A DNA stretch of 64,000 nucleotides from Musa acuminata AAA Group (GCF_036884655.1 NC_088330.1:29335501-29399500), one strand, 5' to 3'; positions 12,224 through 25,710 are shown, counted from the first letter of the stretch. Numbers and translations: made by a program. The notes: a model not told the origin generated them from the sequence alone.

Positions 12224-12622
12224 CTTGGATTCTATTAATATCACGATCTCTATACTAAAATAATTTATATTAAAATATTTATAATTTTAAAGATAAAATA
12301 AATAATCTCATTTATCATCGTCAATTATATTAACGAAAAATACAACATGTGACATGGATCGATTTGAAAGTGATGAAAAAAAAAATAATTTTAATATTTA
12401 TTTTATTTCTAACACATAGGTTAAGGTTATTGAGATTATTTTTTTATCGATAAGATCGGTTTTTTATCGACAATCCAACACATTGTGTCATGTGTTATAT
12501 TTTTTATTAACACAACTGATGAAATTATAATAAATAAGATTATTTATTTTATTTTCAGAATTATATAAATTTAATATGAATTTTTTAAATATAAAGAATA
12601 TGATATTGATAGGATCTAAGTA
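12224..12622. mobile_element. MITE-like unit B with terminal inverted repeats
   Basis: The left end ACTTGGATTCTATTAATATC matches the reverse complement of the right end (ACTTAGATCCTATCAATATC) over about 34 bp. Unit B belongs to the same family as unit A. The two are separated by about 60 bp that contain an imperfect TATATAATTA/TTAATTATAT palindrome. The interior is AT-rich with no coding sequence. Confidence 0.55.
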
Positions 12623-14234
12623 ACACCCGGGAATGAGATGGGGCGATTGAGTCCTGTTCGGCTCAGCAATGGTAGGATCAATAATTTAATCTATATAACA
12701 TCTAATTGTGTAATTTCATGTGAACCACCTAACTTAAATCTAACACTATGCATCCATTTAATCATCCGAATCAGATTTAAGTTGACGGTCAGAATCTTAG
12801 ACGACAGTGGACCCGTCCGAAATTGGTTTCGGGTTGGAGACCCCAGAACGACGCATCTCCTCATTTGAATTCCTCTGCTTGTCCTCGCGCTAGCCTCCAC
12901 GTGACTCTGCCTTCTTCCTATTTGAATTCTAGGGCAAGCGGAGCTCGAGCTACCTTAGTCCGGCCAATTGTAGCCGGGAACTTTGAGGATGATCGAGCTT
13001 GGGACATGAGTCGATCATGAATTGACTGCCAAAACATGGTTCTCGAAATGAGACGAGCCGAAACATTTGATATTATTTTTGGATTGAGTTTGATGTATGT
13101 GAAATTTCGCTTATTGAACAAAGTCTGGATCTGAAATGACTTCCAACCTCTTTTAAATTTCTGTTACTGTTATTGTTATTATTTATTATTTTGTTTCTGT
13201 TTGGTACGGGTAAAAGTGAAAATAATGAGACTCGCATAATCAACCTCATGAAATGTTGTCATATGTTGGATTTCATGTGACCTCATGAAGCGTCGATCAT
13301 ATTATTCATTTTAATCCTTCAAACAAAATTATTATATTTAACGTGCATAGAAAAGTGCATCAGACTAATTAGAAAGTAAAATTCAAGTTCTTCCATTTTT
13401 CACATCTCGATAAAGAAGGGCAGAGGGCATGTCTCACTTGGATAGTACATGAAGATTAAAATGTCACGTGAATGTAGGCGAACGGGCACGGCATTAGGTC
13501 ATCCAACCAAAACGATAAGGGTCAATCACTGCATTCATGTTCCCCAGATTTAGTGACACGAAGTACGTGGATTTGACGCACGCACGAAGCTTTCCAAGTA
13601 GTATTTATGTAGTCACGTGCGTTAGTCAGCATCAATTTGTTCACGAGATCAATATCACTAAAAATATACATCAGCACTTTGGAGTTAGTTAGGACTTAGC
13701 TTTATTTTCCCATCAAATCCCATATAAATAAATTAAAAATATATAATTATTTATTTTTAGCTTTAATCATTTTTTTTAAATAGCCTCTTTTTGCACCACT
13801 AGACTGTCACATCTTTTGACTACAGTGTATTATCATAAAAGACTCAATCTTATTATCCTCTCTAAATATTTAATTATTCATGAATAAAAATTATTAATTT
13901 TATTTCTTAATCATAATATTTTTCATTTCGATAAGATATGCATATTTCATTGCTTATGTTGCTTGTTTATTGTGTAATACTGATCATATTCACTAAACAT
14001 CCTTAATTTAGCAACTGTCTTATGATTTTTTAATCTAAATGACACCCATCTTGACGGCTTCATCCCCCTTCTATTAATCAGTAATATCTTCTATCAATAT
14101 TATTTATATTAACTTTTTCATATTATTGAGTCACGTTTATAAGATTTTCATGAACGATATTAATCTATACTAAATTCTATGATTCCTACGCTGTATATGT
14201 ATGTATTAAAAATGCATGAAAAAATATTTATTCA
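12623..14234. other. Intergenic region without a recognisable gene
   Basis: The region is mixed in composition to about 13,650 and strongly AT-rich after that. Several CACGTG cores occur (about 12,898, 13,463 and 13,613), but no open frame or splice structure follows them. I see no gene. Confidence 0.5.
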
Positions 14235-14623
14235 TCCTAAATCTTGCTTTACGACGTCTGATCTTTCGATATTTTATATTAACCTCTAATATATCCCTCT
14301 TTCTTTTATCATATTGTCTATTCCATCCGTATGTTGATTTTCCTATGACATCTAACCTTTCAACGTAATATCCGATCCTTCTAATACGATATTCGAACCT
14401 ATAGCATGAAATTCGATCTTCAACACATTAATCAATCATTTAGCTTGATGTCTAGTTTTTGACGTGATAATTTTTCGATATAATGTTTGACTCTCCTACT
14501 CGATAGTTGGCCTTTCGATGATCCAAGTCTATGATCGAAACATTTCCTATATCACTTATCTTAAAAGCATATTAGTCTAATAAACTTATTAATTGATTTC
14601 ATCTTCAAAATTCAAAATTCAAC
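14235..14623 (-). repeat. Partial 3' LTR of the minus-strand Sirevirus
   Basis: The reverse complement aligns with the first ~390 bp of the solo LTR at 29,312-30,673. Shared words include TTATTAGACTAATATGCTTT, a TATAGGAAAT motif and a series of GTC-GGA-rich short repeats. The similarity stops near 14,235, so roughly the last two thirds of the LTR is absent. Confidence 0.7.
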
Positions 14624-15059
14624 TATCTCCTCTTTTTAATAATGACAACCAATTGATAATGGAGTCAGACTCTCCCGTCTATATGCTATCTTAAAATATA
14701 ATGAACTCAAATTCAAAATAATAATATTTCAATATTAGTCTTGAGTTTAAGTTGAAATAATTTTGATCATAAATTTAGTATGAATTTTAGTTAAATAATA
14801 TCATAAGTCATCATCATAAGTTAAACATACCATGAGATAATTTTTCCTATTTAACATGAAAGGGTAAAAATATGCATAGTATTACTTAATCAAAAGGTAA
14901 AGATAGATATCGTTAGTATTTCTTTCTCTTTATCATTAATAAAAAAAAATATACAATCTACCTGGGTGGTGATAATCTAATATGTCTAAATAAAATAAGA
15001 AAGTGTATCAAAAGTATCAAGACGTTGATAAATATACTATATCTCAGTTAAAATCTAAT

Positions 15060-16430
15060 CTTGATGAAGCTCAACATGGTCCAATTGAGCTGCTATAAAC
15101 TCAAAAGATGAAAAAGGTGATAGATCCGCTAGAGGTCTCATTCTAAAGGGATTAGTAGGAGAAGAATGATTGCCCATATATATATATATGTGTGTTTGGT
15201 ACATGCTCGGGCGAAGGAGGATTAGTTCTTCTAGGTAATCTAATCCATATTTCAATAATTATATTGTACCTTAATCTTCTCAATAAATTTTTATTAATGA
15301 TATTAAATCTATCTAGTTTTATGATTTTTTCGTATGGTGAAATGAGTGTCATGTGCATATAAAAGTTTAATAATCAGGCCTCCAAATGGAAACATCATAT
15401 CCTTCTCAAATATATCAATCATGTTTTGACATATAAGGTAACCAAAGCTACAATCATGTATTGTCATAATCCAATACATGGTGCATATTTTCAGAGTATT
15501 AACTTTACCAAGATGATGTTGTTTAGGAATAAAAATTAAATTAAGATATGATACAGTAATTTTGTATTAAATAGTAAAAGATGCTCATAACTCTCGTGAT
15601 AGGTAACTCAGACTCCAAGGATTTGATGTCTCATTGTCTTAGAAAAAAGCAACCTTGTCTTATTTTTAGTAATACCTAAGATATTATAAATTATGCTATC
15701 TATGATAGGTATATAATGCCTTAGAAGATAAGTGGACGTCATATCATTTTCATCTACTTGTAAAACATTTTATCTAGTCTAGGATAAATTAGTTTACTAA
15801 ATTAAAGAATAGGAAAGATATTTAAATTAGTAAACCATTGGATTATTTCTAGTTCACCAAAATCTTCTAAGTCCACATATTTTCCTTTCCGGATAATTTT
15901 AGATTTAAATCTTGAAAATCTTACAATATGTTCATAGGAATCAAATAGAGTAGTGTCATAGGTTTTATCTAATTTTCTCTTTCCCTTGTTGCTTGAGGAT
16001 CTTTTAGGTGCTATGAAGACTACAATATATATTACAAAAATAAGAATAAGAACAAACTACAAATTGAGAATAAAAGAAAGATTTATAGGTTATCCTTGTA
16101 GTCTAACCTTTTACTAAGTTAAGCCTCTTTCTCAATCACTAACAAGATTGATTGAGTTCTTAACTTGATCTTTGGCTTGTAGAGGGAGAAGGTATGAGAC
16201 TCCTAGGCTTTAGATAAGTGAAAACGAAGAAGAAATATTCAAGAGAGATTAGAAGGAGGTCTAGAGGGTGTTTTAGAGGAGGAGAAAGGATTACGAGGGA
16301 AGAAGGAGGAAGAAGAAGGTTAGAGGAGAGAGAGGTCGACTAAGGAAACGAGAGGGGTTTGGAAAAGGGTTTAGGGCAGTTCTACTGCAAGCCCTAATTT
16401 TAAAAGAGGATGGGTTGGGTTGCTAGCGAT
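15060..16430 (-). pseudogene. Degenerate env-like region of the Sirevirus
   Basis: The region lies between RNase H and the polypurine tract of the minus-strand Sirevirus, where Sireviruses carry an additional env-like frame. The translation starts near 16,420 with a proline/serine-rich basic stretch and continues as fragments interrupted by many stops. No function is expected. Just upstream in the element (16,425-16,505) is a small cluster of GTACCACC/GGTGGTGC motifs like those in the Sirevirus LTR. Confidence 0.5.
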
Positions 16431-19068
16431 AGTACCACCAACTTGGGTGGTGCTAACAAAAAGCACTAGCAATAGTACTGCTAGTCTAATGGTGCTAACA
16501 TGAGCACCTTTTTTTTGTTTAGCTTTCACAAAATGATATCAAAATTTACCCATTCAAGTTTAACATGCTTAATTCCTTTGTAATAAAATAAAATTATTCC
16601 TCATTTAGTAATTTAGTAAAAATATTTACTAATTGATATTTTGTGTCAATAAAATCTAAAAAAATATCATGATTGCTTATATAATCCATAATGAAATGAT
16701 GTCTAATGTCAATGTGCTTAGTTCAAGAATGTTGAATAGGATTTTTTGATAAGAAAATTACACTAGTATTATCACATTTTATAGAAATATTTTTGAAGTA
16801 AAGTCCATAATCTTCTAAAGTATTTTTCATTCAAATTATCTACATACAATATTCACCTTTCACAATATATTTAGCTTCAACCGTAGATAGTGTGACAAAG
16901 TTTTTCTTCTTGGATTGCCAACAAACAAATGTATCACCTAAGAACAAACAAGTTTCAGAGGTATTTTTTCTATTAATTTTAAATCTTGTAAAGTCAACCT
17001 TAGCATACGCAATCAAGCCAAAATTTTTAGATTTAGGATATTATAATCCTAGATTAGGTATTGCTTTTAAAAATATAATTTTTTTTATTATTTTATAGTA
17101 AGATTATTTAGGATTAGGCTAAAATCTTATACAAAGCCCAATACTAAATATTATATTAGGCCTGTAGTAAGGTATAGTAAACTATTTATCATGCCTCTAT
17201 ATATTTTTTGATCAAAGCATTCTCCTTTGTTGTCCAAGTCTAGTTTAGTAGATATGTTTGCTGGTGTTTTGATAGCCTTAGCATTGTCCATGTAAAATTA
17301 TTTCAATAGATCAAGAGCATACTTGATTTGACTAATGAAAATCTCATTATTTAGTTAATTTATAATCATAGAAAAAATATCAATTCACCCATTAAACTCA
17401 TTTTAAAATTTTGGCTCATACTCTTAGCAAATGATTCACATAAAGATTTATTAGTAGAACAAAAAATAATATCATTAACATAAATTTATATAATAATAAA
17501 ATTATTATTAAAATATTTAATAAATAATGTGGTGTTGATCTTATCTTTTGAAAAATTATTTTGAATATGAAAGGAGCTAAGTCTCTTATACTAAACCCTA
17601 GGGCTTGCTTCAACCTATAAAAAGGCTTATTATAAACATGATTTAGAAAAAGATCATTTTCAAATCTGAGAGGTTGCTCAACATAAACTTCTACGAAAGT
17701 AAAACCATTACGAAAAGTATTTTTGACATCTATTTGAAATAATTTAAATTTTTTAAAATATGCATAAGCAAGAAGTATCATTATAGCTTTAAGTTTAGCT
17801 ATACGAGCAAAGGTTTCTTCATAGTTTATACATTCTTCTTGGTTCAAACCTGTGATCACTGATCTAGCCTAGTTTTAAACTATAACATTTTATTCATCTT
17901 GTTTATTCCTAAAGACTCATTTAGTGCCAATTATAAAATGATCACTAGGTCTAGAATAAATATTGAAACTTTATTTCTTTCGAATTGATTTAGCTCTTCA
18001 TGTATTGCCGAGGCTCATGAGTCCTCATCAATATATTTAAACTCAATAAAAAGGTAGCATTTCTATAAATATTTTTTAATGACGAACGAGTTTAAATACC
18101 TTTTGATATATTTTCAATAATTAGTTCCTTAGGTTGTGTATTTATATATTTCTATTTCTTAGATAATATTTTTTTTGAAGTAGATATATCCGAGTTGCTA
18201 TGGAGAGTAGAATATTCATTCAAATTTAATTTGTTACATTCAAAATCATCATTAAAATTATTATTTTTAGTTTGGAGAGATTTATCAAAAATAACGTGAA
18301 TAGCTTCTTCAATGAGTAAGGATCTCTTATTGAAAACTCGATAATTATTAAAGATAAAAGAATATCCAAAAAATATCTTTATTGGATTTTATATTAAATT
18401 TTTCTAAGGCTTTCTTGTCATTTAAATAAAATCTTTACAATAAAAAACTTTCAAATACAAGATGTTAGGTCCTTTATTATTTTGTAATTCATAAGGAGTT
18501 TTAGATAGATGAGGTCTTATAAGAACCATGTTCATGACATAGCATATCATATTAATTTCTTACCATATTTATGTTATACTTCGACCCAAAAGTATTTGAG
18601 TATACTATATTCATTAACCATGGTCCTTACCATCTCTTATAAGCTCATATTCTTTCTCTTAATAACTTCATTTCGTTAAAAATTTCTTAGAGTGAAGAAA
18701 TTATGATCATACCCATTCAAATCATAAAATTTATAAAAATCATAAATTTTAAATTTACTACTATGATCACTATGAAATCATAAAATCTTTTTTTTATTTT
18801 AAACTAGTTTATAAAATATGATAAAATATTTAAAAATTATTTTTATGTGCCAAGAAATATGTCCAACTATATCTACTATAATCATTAACAATCATAAAAA
18901 GCATATTTGCTATCTCCTAGACTTATGATATTAATAGGTCCAAATAGATTCATGTGAATTAGTTATAATGGTCTAGTTGTATTTATTTGATTTTTGAGTT
19001 TAAAGCTACTCCTTGTATATTTTCCTAGTTGGCATACATTACAAACATATAAAATTTTTCTAACTATA

Positions 19069-19166
19069 CGAGGAAATCCTCCCTCCTAAACTGTATAAAT
19101 AGGAAAGGGGACATGCTAATGAAAATGACTTCTTCTATAATCTGTATCTTCTATCCTCTTTCAACA
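19069..19166 (+). repeat. 5' LTR fragment of the nested Ale copia
   Basis: It matches the last 96 bases of the 3' LTR, including the ACTGTATAAATAGG TATA box, and ends TTTCAACA directly before the primer binding site. The first 51 bases and the left target-site duplication are missing. Confidence 0.9.
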
Positions 19167-19179
19167 TGGTATCAGAGCC
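19167..19179 (+). other. Primer binding site (initiator tRNA-Met)
   Basis: TGGTATCAGAGCC lies immediately after the LTR end CA. It is the standard primer site of plant copia elements. Confidence 0.9.
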
Positions 19180-19556
19180 AGTAGTCTTGGTGCCTCCAGC
19201 AAAAATGCATTGACGAAGTGAACCAGCTTCCCCGTTGGACCCGCTTCCCCATTTGCTAGTCTGATCTCCGCTCGGTCGTCTCTACCGGCGCAAACATGGC
19301 CTCACCGAGAGCTTTGAGTTCTTCTTCACCAGTTGCGGCACCTCCGCTAGCTTCCCGAGCACCACCCGCTCATACGAGTGGCAGAACCTGACGCCAGCCC
19401 AATGAGTACTAGGCGGCGGTGGCCAGGCACTACCGTGTGGCCCGCCATTGTGTCGGGAGTCTCCTTGGTCGCTCGACGGAAAGAACTGGTGGGCAACCAT
19501 CGCGGGATCCCCTTACCTCGTCGGTTACTGCGGTTGGGCCCTCTTCGTGACTACGA

Positions 19557-19690
19557 TTTCTCCACCTCGCTGCATATTTCTCCCTCGCTGCATATTTCTC
19601 CACCTTGCTGCATATTTCTCCACAGCAGATTTCTCCGCTGCAGATTTCTCCAAATCACTATATATTTCTCCTCCAACAGCATCGCTACTG
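19557..19690. repeat. Short tandem repeat TGCATATTTCTCC in the copia leader
   Basis: About six imperfect units of 16-20 bp built on TGCATATTTCTCC or GCAGATTTCTCC occur between the primer site and gag. A CAGCA/CCTCCT-rich low-complexity stretch continues to about 19,800. Confidence 0.7.
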
Positions 19691-22600
19691 TAGCTTCCTC
19701 CTATAACATCTTCCTCCTACAGCATCTTCCTCTACCGCAGCAGGCGCTATAACAGTAGCCATAACAGCAACCGCAGTAGCAGCAGCAGCTCTTCTCACAA
19801 GCCTCCTCCTTTTATATAAAGATCACTCTTCAGTAAAAAAAAAAAAAATGACAAAAATGTTTGGGATGTCTTCCTTATTTTCTTCTAATATTCCAGCTAC
19901 TATTTCTGCAGGGTCTCACAATACTTCTCCTACAAGGCTTATCTCCATCAATGCTGCTACGCTAATCCCTTTCAAGTTATCAAAGGGTGGCAATTATGCA
20001 TCCTCGTGGGCTTAATTTTTTAATCTCTTATTTGGATACGAATTACTCGACTATGTTGATGGCTCCTTTAGTTGTATTTGAAGCGTGCCGACAAACTGTC
20101 CGGACCGACTATCACAGCTCAAGTCAGTCATAAGTCTAAGAGGAAGAACACTCGGTACCCTCCAAACATCACCAAAGGTATTCTTGATCCTATAGGTCCC
20201 ATGCAACACCCCCCTTATCCTTCTAACCATAACTTCTCGCAAAGTGACAACTCCAATACTCGTCCGCCTTGGCATCCTGCCCCTCCAAGCCAACAATGAC
20301 AGGTCGTCTGCCAACTGTGTGATAAAATCGGACACTCCGCTAAAGTTTATCGGTCTCGACCCCGCCTTCCTGCTTCGTCACACTGGCCTCAGGCAAATCT
20401 CCTCACTACTCTGACAACTAGCTAGCCCAACTAGATTGTGGACTCTGATGCCTCCCATCATATTATCTTTGATCTTCAAAATTTGTCTCTCTACAATCTC
20501 TATGGTGGCGATGAAGATATCATCATCAGCGACGGTAAAAGCCTTCCTATAATTCATATTGGTTCCACAACGCTTACTTCTTATACAACCATATTTACAC
20601 TCGATGCTGTTTTCTGTACCTCTAATATTAAATGCAGCCTCATTTCTGTTTCTCAGTTTTACAAACATAACAATACTTCAATTGAATTCTTTCATGATTC
20701 CTTTCTTGTTAAGGACTTGAGCATGGGGGCATCCTTAGTCCAAGGCCCGAATAGAGGTAACATTTACGAATGGCTGCCAGCTCCACAAATAACCCAACCC
20801 ACTATTCATTCTTCCGTTGCAACTCTAGTTGATGTGTGGCATCGTCGTCTTAGTTATCCCTCGTCCCTTATTCAGCAGAAATTACTTTCTCATTTCTCTC
20901 TTCCTATTTTTAAATCGCATAGCTCTATAACACATTGTGATGCATGTCTTAGTAATAAAAGTCATCGACAGCCCTTTGGCTCATCTTCTGTTTCCTCCTC
21001 TAAACCATTTGAAATTATTTATATAGATGTTTAGGGCCTTGCCCCAATCCTATCTTTTTGATAAATTCTGATTTTATGTCATTTTTGTCGATCACTTCAA
21101 TAAGTACACATGGTTATATCCTCTTCACCATAAATCTGATGTTTCGACCATCTTTCCTACTTTTTGAAAGTTGGTCGAAAACCACTTTCAGTCTACCATC
21201 AAAACGGTTTACTCTGATAGTGGAGATGAATATCAAGCCTTGACATCCTATCTCTCAGCTTGTGGTATCCAACACTTCAAGTCTCCCCCACATACTCCTC
21301 AACTTGTTGGCTCCGCCGAACCTAAACATCGGCATATAGTAGAAACTGGACTCACACTTCTGTATCAGGCCTCTATGCTTTCAAACATTTGGACAGCAGC
21401 CTTTCAAATTACCGTCTACCATATTAATATAATGCCTACGCCAGTCCTACAATACCAATCCCCCTTTGACACACTATTTCACAAACCCCCCAAACCTTTA
21501 TAAACTTAGAGTATTTGGTTGTCTATGTTATCCATGGTTGCGTTCCTATGCCTCTCATAAGTTAATATCACGATCTAATCCTTGCATTTTTATAGGTTAA
21601 TGTCTTGAACATAATGCTTTCCACTGCTATAATCTCCACACTCATAAAGTTTTTATATCGCGTCACGTTATTTTTGTTGAGTCTGTCTTTCCTTTTCAAA
21701 ACCCTACATATCCTATCATGCAAACCACCTTATTAACCATTCCTCACTAGAGTATACCTCCGATCCAATTGGACGAGCCTTCCATGAGATCGTCCAGTAC
21801 CCCCTCTCGTGATCCACACTATTCCACTCCTCTGGTTCAGCAATTGCCCAATCTCTCCATTCTTACTCCACTTCTTTCTTCTCCAAATATTAGGGTAATT
21901 AATTCAGGATCACAACCCTTATCTTTACCTCCTTCTCGGCCAAGTGACCCTGACGTACCTCCACCTGACCCGACCTGTGTCAATGGCTCTAACCGCTTCT
22001 TCCAACAACACAACCTCACGGTCTCGTAGTCTCCAACCATCTTATGACTAGATGCTCCAAAAGTGGTATTTTCAAACCACGTCAAGTCCTTGATCTACAT
22101 GCTATCATGGATTTCTCATCCACCACTATTGAACCCACCACCTTCACTTAAGCCCAAAATTTTTTGCATTAGCATACCGCCGTGTGAGGAATATAATGCC
22201 TTCCTCTATAACTCAACATGGGATCTAGCACCATTTCATCATACATAAAACATCATCGGGTGTAAGTGGGTTTTTCGAATTAAGCAGAACCCCGATGGCT
22301 CTATTGCCCAATATAAGGCATGCCTCGTCGCCAAAGGATTTCATTAAATACCTAGAGTTGATTTCACTGAAACATTTATTCCGGTTGTTAAGCCCACTAC
22401 AATCAGACTTATCCTAAGTCTGGCCACCACTAAGGGCTAGCAATTATAATAATTAGACGTTAATAATACCTTTTTACAGGGGACTCTAACTGAAGATGTT
22501 TTCATGCAACAACCTCCTAGTTTCACGCATCCTTAATATCCAAGGCATGTTTGCAAACTTCGAAAAGCTATTTATGGACTTCGTTAGGCTCCAAGAGCTT

Positions 22601-23667
22601 GGTACACTGAACTTGACTCTTTTCTGACTTTAGTTGGCTTTCTCAACTCCAAATCTAATTCATCGTTATTTTTACGACAACACCATAGTGACACAATATA
22701 TATTTTGGTATATGTGGATGACATCATTGTCATAGGCAACAACCCCGTAGAAATCCAGGCGTTCATCAAACAGACGACAAATCGATTCTCACTCAAAGAT
22801 CTAGGATCATTGAACTACTTTCTGGGTGTAGAGACTACATTCACATCTTCCTGTCTCTTTCTGTCACAAAGAAAATACATGCAAGATTTATTATCCAAAA
22901 CAAACATGTAGAACTCAAATGTGGTTACAACTCCTCTCTTTGCTAGTGGCTCTCTCAAATTATATGATGAAACTCATACTACGGAACCCACTCAATACCG
23001 ACAAGTTGTTGATTCCCTATAGTAATTAGCTCTTACTCGTCCCGATATCTCATTTGCAATCAACAAATTATCACAGTTTATGTAGATGCCATCTACTATG
23101 CACTGGTCTGTGGTCAAACGAATCCTGCGATATCTTAAGGGGACCCTCAATCATGGTCTCTTTCTTCATAAACACTCTCCATTTCAGTTTTATGCCTTTA
23201 TCGATGCTGATTGGGTAGGCAACTTTGATGATAGAACATTCACATCAAGATATATTTTCTTCCTTGACGCTAATCTAATCAGTTAGAGTTTAAAGAAACA
23301 AAAGATAGTCTCACGGTCTACAACTAAAGTTGAATACCGTGCCATCGCCACTGCCACTACAGAACTCAATTGGGCCACCAATCTGCTCAAGGAACTCAAC
23401 ATTAACTCCACCCCTACAATATATTATGATAATGTCAAAGCTACCTATCTGTGCACTAATCTAGTGTTCCACTCTCGCATGAAACATAATGCTATCAACT
23501 TTCACTTTGTGCGAGATCAAGTTGTCTGCCATCAACTACAAGTTTCTCAAGTTCATTCGGCTAATCAGTTAGCCGACTCACTCACGAAGCCTCTCGCTGG
23601 TCAACTTTTTGTATTACATTGATCCAAGATTGATGTCCTTGATAGGAGCACCATCTTGTGGGGGGCA

Positions 23668-23814
23668 TGATAACAGATAAGATTTCCCTAATTATATGAG
23701 AAAATCTCATTACTCTGTCGAGGAAAATCCTCCCTCCTAAACTGTATAAATAGGAAAGGAGACATGCTAATGAAAATGACTTCTTCCATCTGTATCTTCT
23801 ATCCTCTTTCAACA
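23668..23814 (+). repeat. 3' LTR of the nested Ale copia (147 bp, complete)
   Basis: It starts TGATAACAG after the polypurine tract and ends TTTCAACA. A TATA box (CTGTATAAATAGG) is present. Host Sirevirus sequence resumes at 23,815 with GATTC. Confidence 0.9.
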
Positions 23815-24700
23815 GATTCTTTCTTTGCAATTTGTGAATTTAATTTTATACTAATATGTCCTAGTCTCTTATGCTAAAGCCATGCATCATCTTTCAAAAT
23901 TGAAAAATAAGTTACATAATAAAAATTATTAAGATTAATAGTATAAATATTATCACTTCTTAAAGCTATCATAGATTTATTCTTAATTTAGTATTTCTCT
24001 CATGATATTCAAATTTAATCATGATATTTGATTTGTTACTAATATTTTCAATGCCAATGATTCTTTCTTTTATTATCGTATCCGAGGTTAACGTATCCTC
24101 CGTATCGACTAGTGAGCTTTGACAAGTTTATAGAATCTTTAGTCATATATGCTTTGAGCATCCAATAATTAAGATACCATCTTTTGCTTTTAGTTATTAT
24201 TTAGAGGCATACTTACAAGAAAGAGAGATTTGTTTTAGGTACTCATTTAACTTTGGGTTATTTGTGGTTAGATTTATCTTTCTTTCTTTTATTAAATGAT
24301 TTATGTTTCAGGAACTCAAATTAATTTACGATGAGTATATTTCTTAAGAGAGCTTATATAGGCATAGTGACAAAATTTTTCATAAAAATTATATTTAATT
24401 TTAGGAGGAATATATAGTATATATTTTTAAAAAATTTAATTGGCTTTTGATGTGTGTTACTATGTGTGAAACTAATATATTCTTTTCTAAATACACAAGC
24501 GAGAATCATATCAAGTAACTTATTTTTAATTTTAAATATTTAACACTTATCATAAAAATATATATCTTTTAATATATCATATTATATTATTACTATCTAT
24601 TGATTCTTGTAAGTAATATTCTAGTTTTTCATTCGTGGTAATTAGATTTTTTTATTTTTCAAAGCACATGATTTTTGAAGTAACTTTTTTTTTAATATAT

Positions 24701-25710
24701 ATTCGTTATATATAATTTTTAATACATCAAATCCTTCCATTTCCAGACTTAAGTTGAAGATAATATTCAGCCACACGATCTTGTCATTGACCTTCCAATT
24801 TGAAATCTAAATATGAGTATCGCATCTACAACTCACACAATCGATGTACAAGTCTTAACCCATATGCATATGTAGGAAGAGTTAGGGCCTAAATCTCAAT
24901 ATCAGTTTGAAACATTCGAGTCTCGAAGCTTTAGAAGTTGATTCTCCATCTCTCCATAACATTGGTTTGATCATCCCCTTCACTCTAAAATAAGTTACAG
25001 GCATTCGGCAAATACCATAAAAAATCACAGTACCTTATCAATAATTTTAAATAGATTTCCACCTAAATACTTATCTGCATCCTTGAGTAACATTTCCAAT
25101 TCGTCTTTACGTTGTTTATGTAAATGAGGATGCTGCTGGTCTATTAAATTTCTTATTTTAATAAATTTAATACCTCGGGTTGGTGTTTCTAAAAATTCTT
25201 ATTTTTATTTTAATCGTTTTATAATTAAGAAAATCCAAAGTTATGTTTTTAATTTAGAAAATTGGATTTTTTTATTCATATGTCCTTAGATAGGAAATAA
25301 ATGTTTTCTTTTTCTCCACAAAAATTTTAATTCCAAAAATTCCAGATTTAATTTTTTTTAAAAAAATAATTTTATAGTTTAAATTTTATAAGAAAAGGGA
25401 TATTTTCCAAAAAATTGTAATTTAGAAGTCTTCAAAGCTTACGATTTAAAATTAAAAAAAAAATAATATTATAGTTTAAATTTTATAAGAAAAGGGATAT
25501 TTTCCAAAAAATTGTAATTTAGAAGTCTTCAAAGCTTACGATTTAAAATTTAAAAAGGAATATTTTCCAAAATTTTGTAATTTAAAATTTTATAAGAAAA
25601 GGGATATTTTCCAACATTAGTCCGAAGAACAACATCGTCGCATTCCTCGATTCACTTCCACATACTTTGTTACTTCCAATAATAAACCTGCAGACACCTC
25701 TGTGAAATAT
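24701..25710. other. AT-rich 3' flank of the sigma-factor gene
   Basis: No gene is visible. The segment next to 25,711 holds the 3' UTR of the minus-strand sigma gene. From 25,373 to 25,566 it contains a tandem duplication described separately. Confidence 0.5.
25373..25566. repeat. 97-bp tandem duplication
   Basis: Two nearly identical copies start at 25,373 and 25,470 with TATAGTTTAAATTTTATAAG and share AAAAGGGATATTTTCC and TCTTCAAAGCTTACGATTT. A third, shorter degenerate copy of the AAAAGGGATATTTTCC part follows near 25,598. The near identity suggests a recent duplication. Confidence 0.85.

Larger units (their letters stand above)
19069..23814 (+). mobile_element. Nested Ale-like copia retrotransposon
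   Basis: This plus-strand element interrupts the minus-strand Sirevirus between its pre-integrase and integrase segments. It has a 5' LTR fragment (19,069-19,166), a primer binding site TGGTATCAGAGCC (19,167-19,179, initiator tRNA-Met type) and a shortened gag from about 19,849. The zinc knuckle CQLCDKIGHSAKVY (about 20,293) has lost its final Cys. Next are a protease with DSDASHHI (20,441, glycine lost from DSG), integrase (20,840-21,500), RT (22,260-22,911, YVDD near 22,711), RNase H (23,086-23,600), a polypurine tract GTGGGGGGCA and the 3' LTR (23,668-23,814). Multiple stops make it non-autonomous. It shares its family with the remnant at 1-2,880. Confidence 0.93.
14235..24700 (-). mobile_element. 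Sirevirus (Ty1/copia) retrotransposon, interrupted by a nested element
   Basis: On the minus strand the domains appear in copia order, split by the insertion at 19,069-23,814. Right of it (23,815 to about 24,700) are late gag, protease and the pre-integrase stretch HKRLGHISIK, whose tryptophan lies two codons earlier. Left of it follow the integrase start CQLGKYTRSSF with HMNLFGPIN (about 18,890-19,068), RT (17,416-17,859, VYVEQPLRFEN), RNase H (16,560-17,100, with KCDNTSVIFLSKNPIQHS) and an env-like region (about 15,060-16,430). A polypurine tract GGTTGTCATTATTAAAAAGA follows near 14,650. The truncated 3' LTR is 14,235-14,623. The 5' LTR is missing. Stops are frequent. Confidence 0.85.

Noticed and set aside
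12898..13620. Cluster of CACGTG G-box cores as a light/ABA promoter
   Set aside because: No gene follows on either strand. Such short motifs are expected by chance at this density in mixed-composition DNA.
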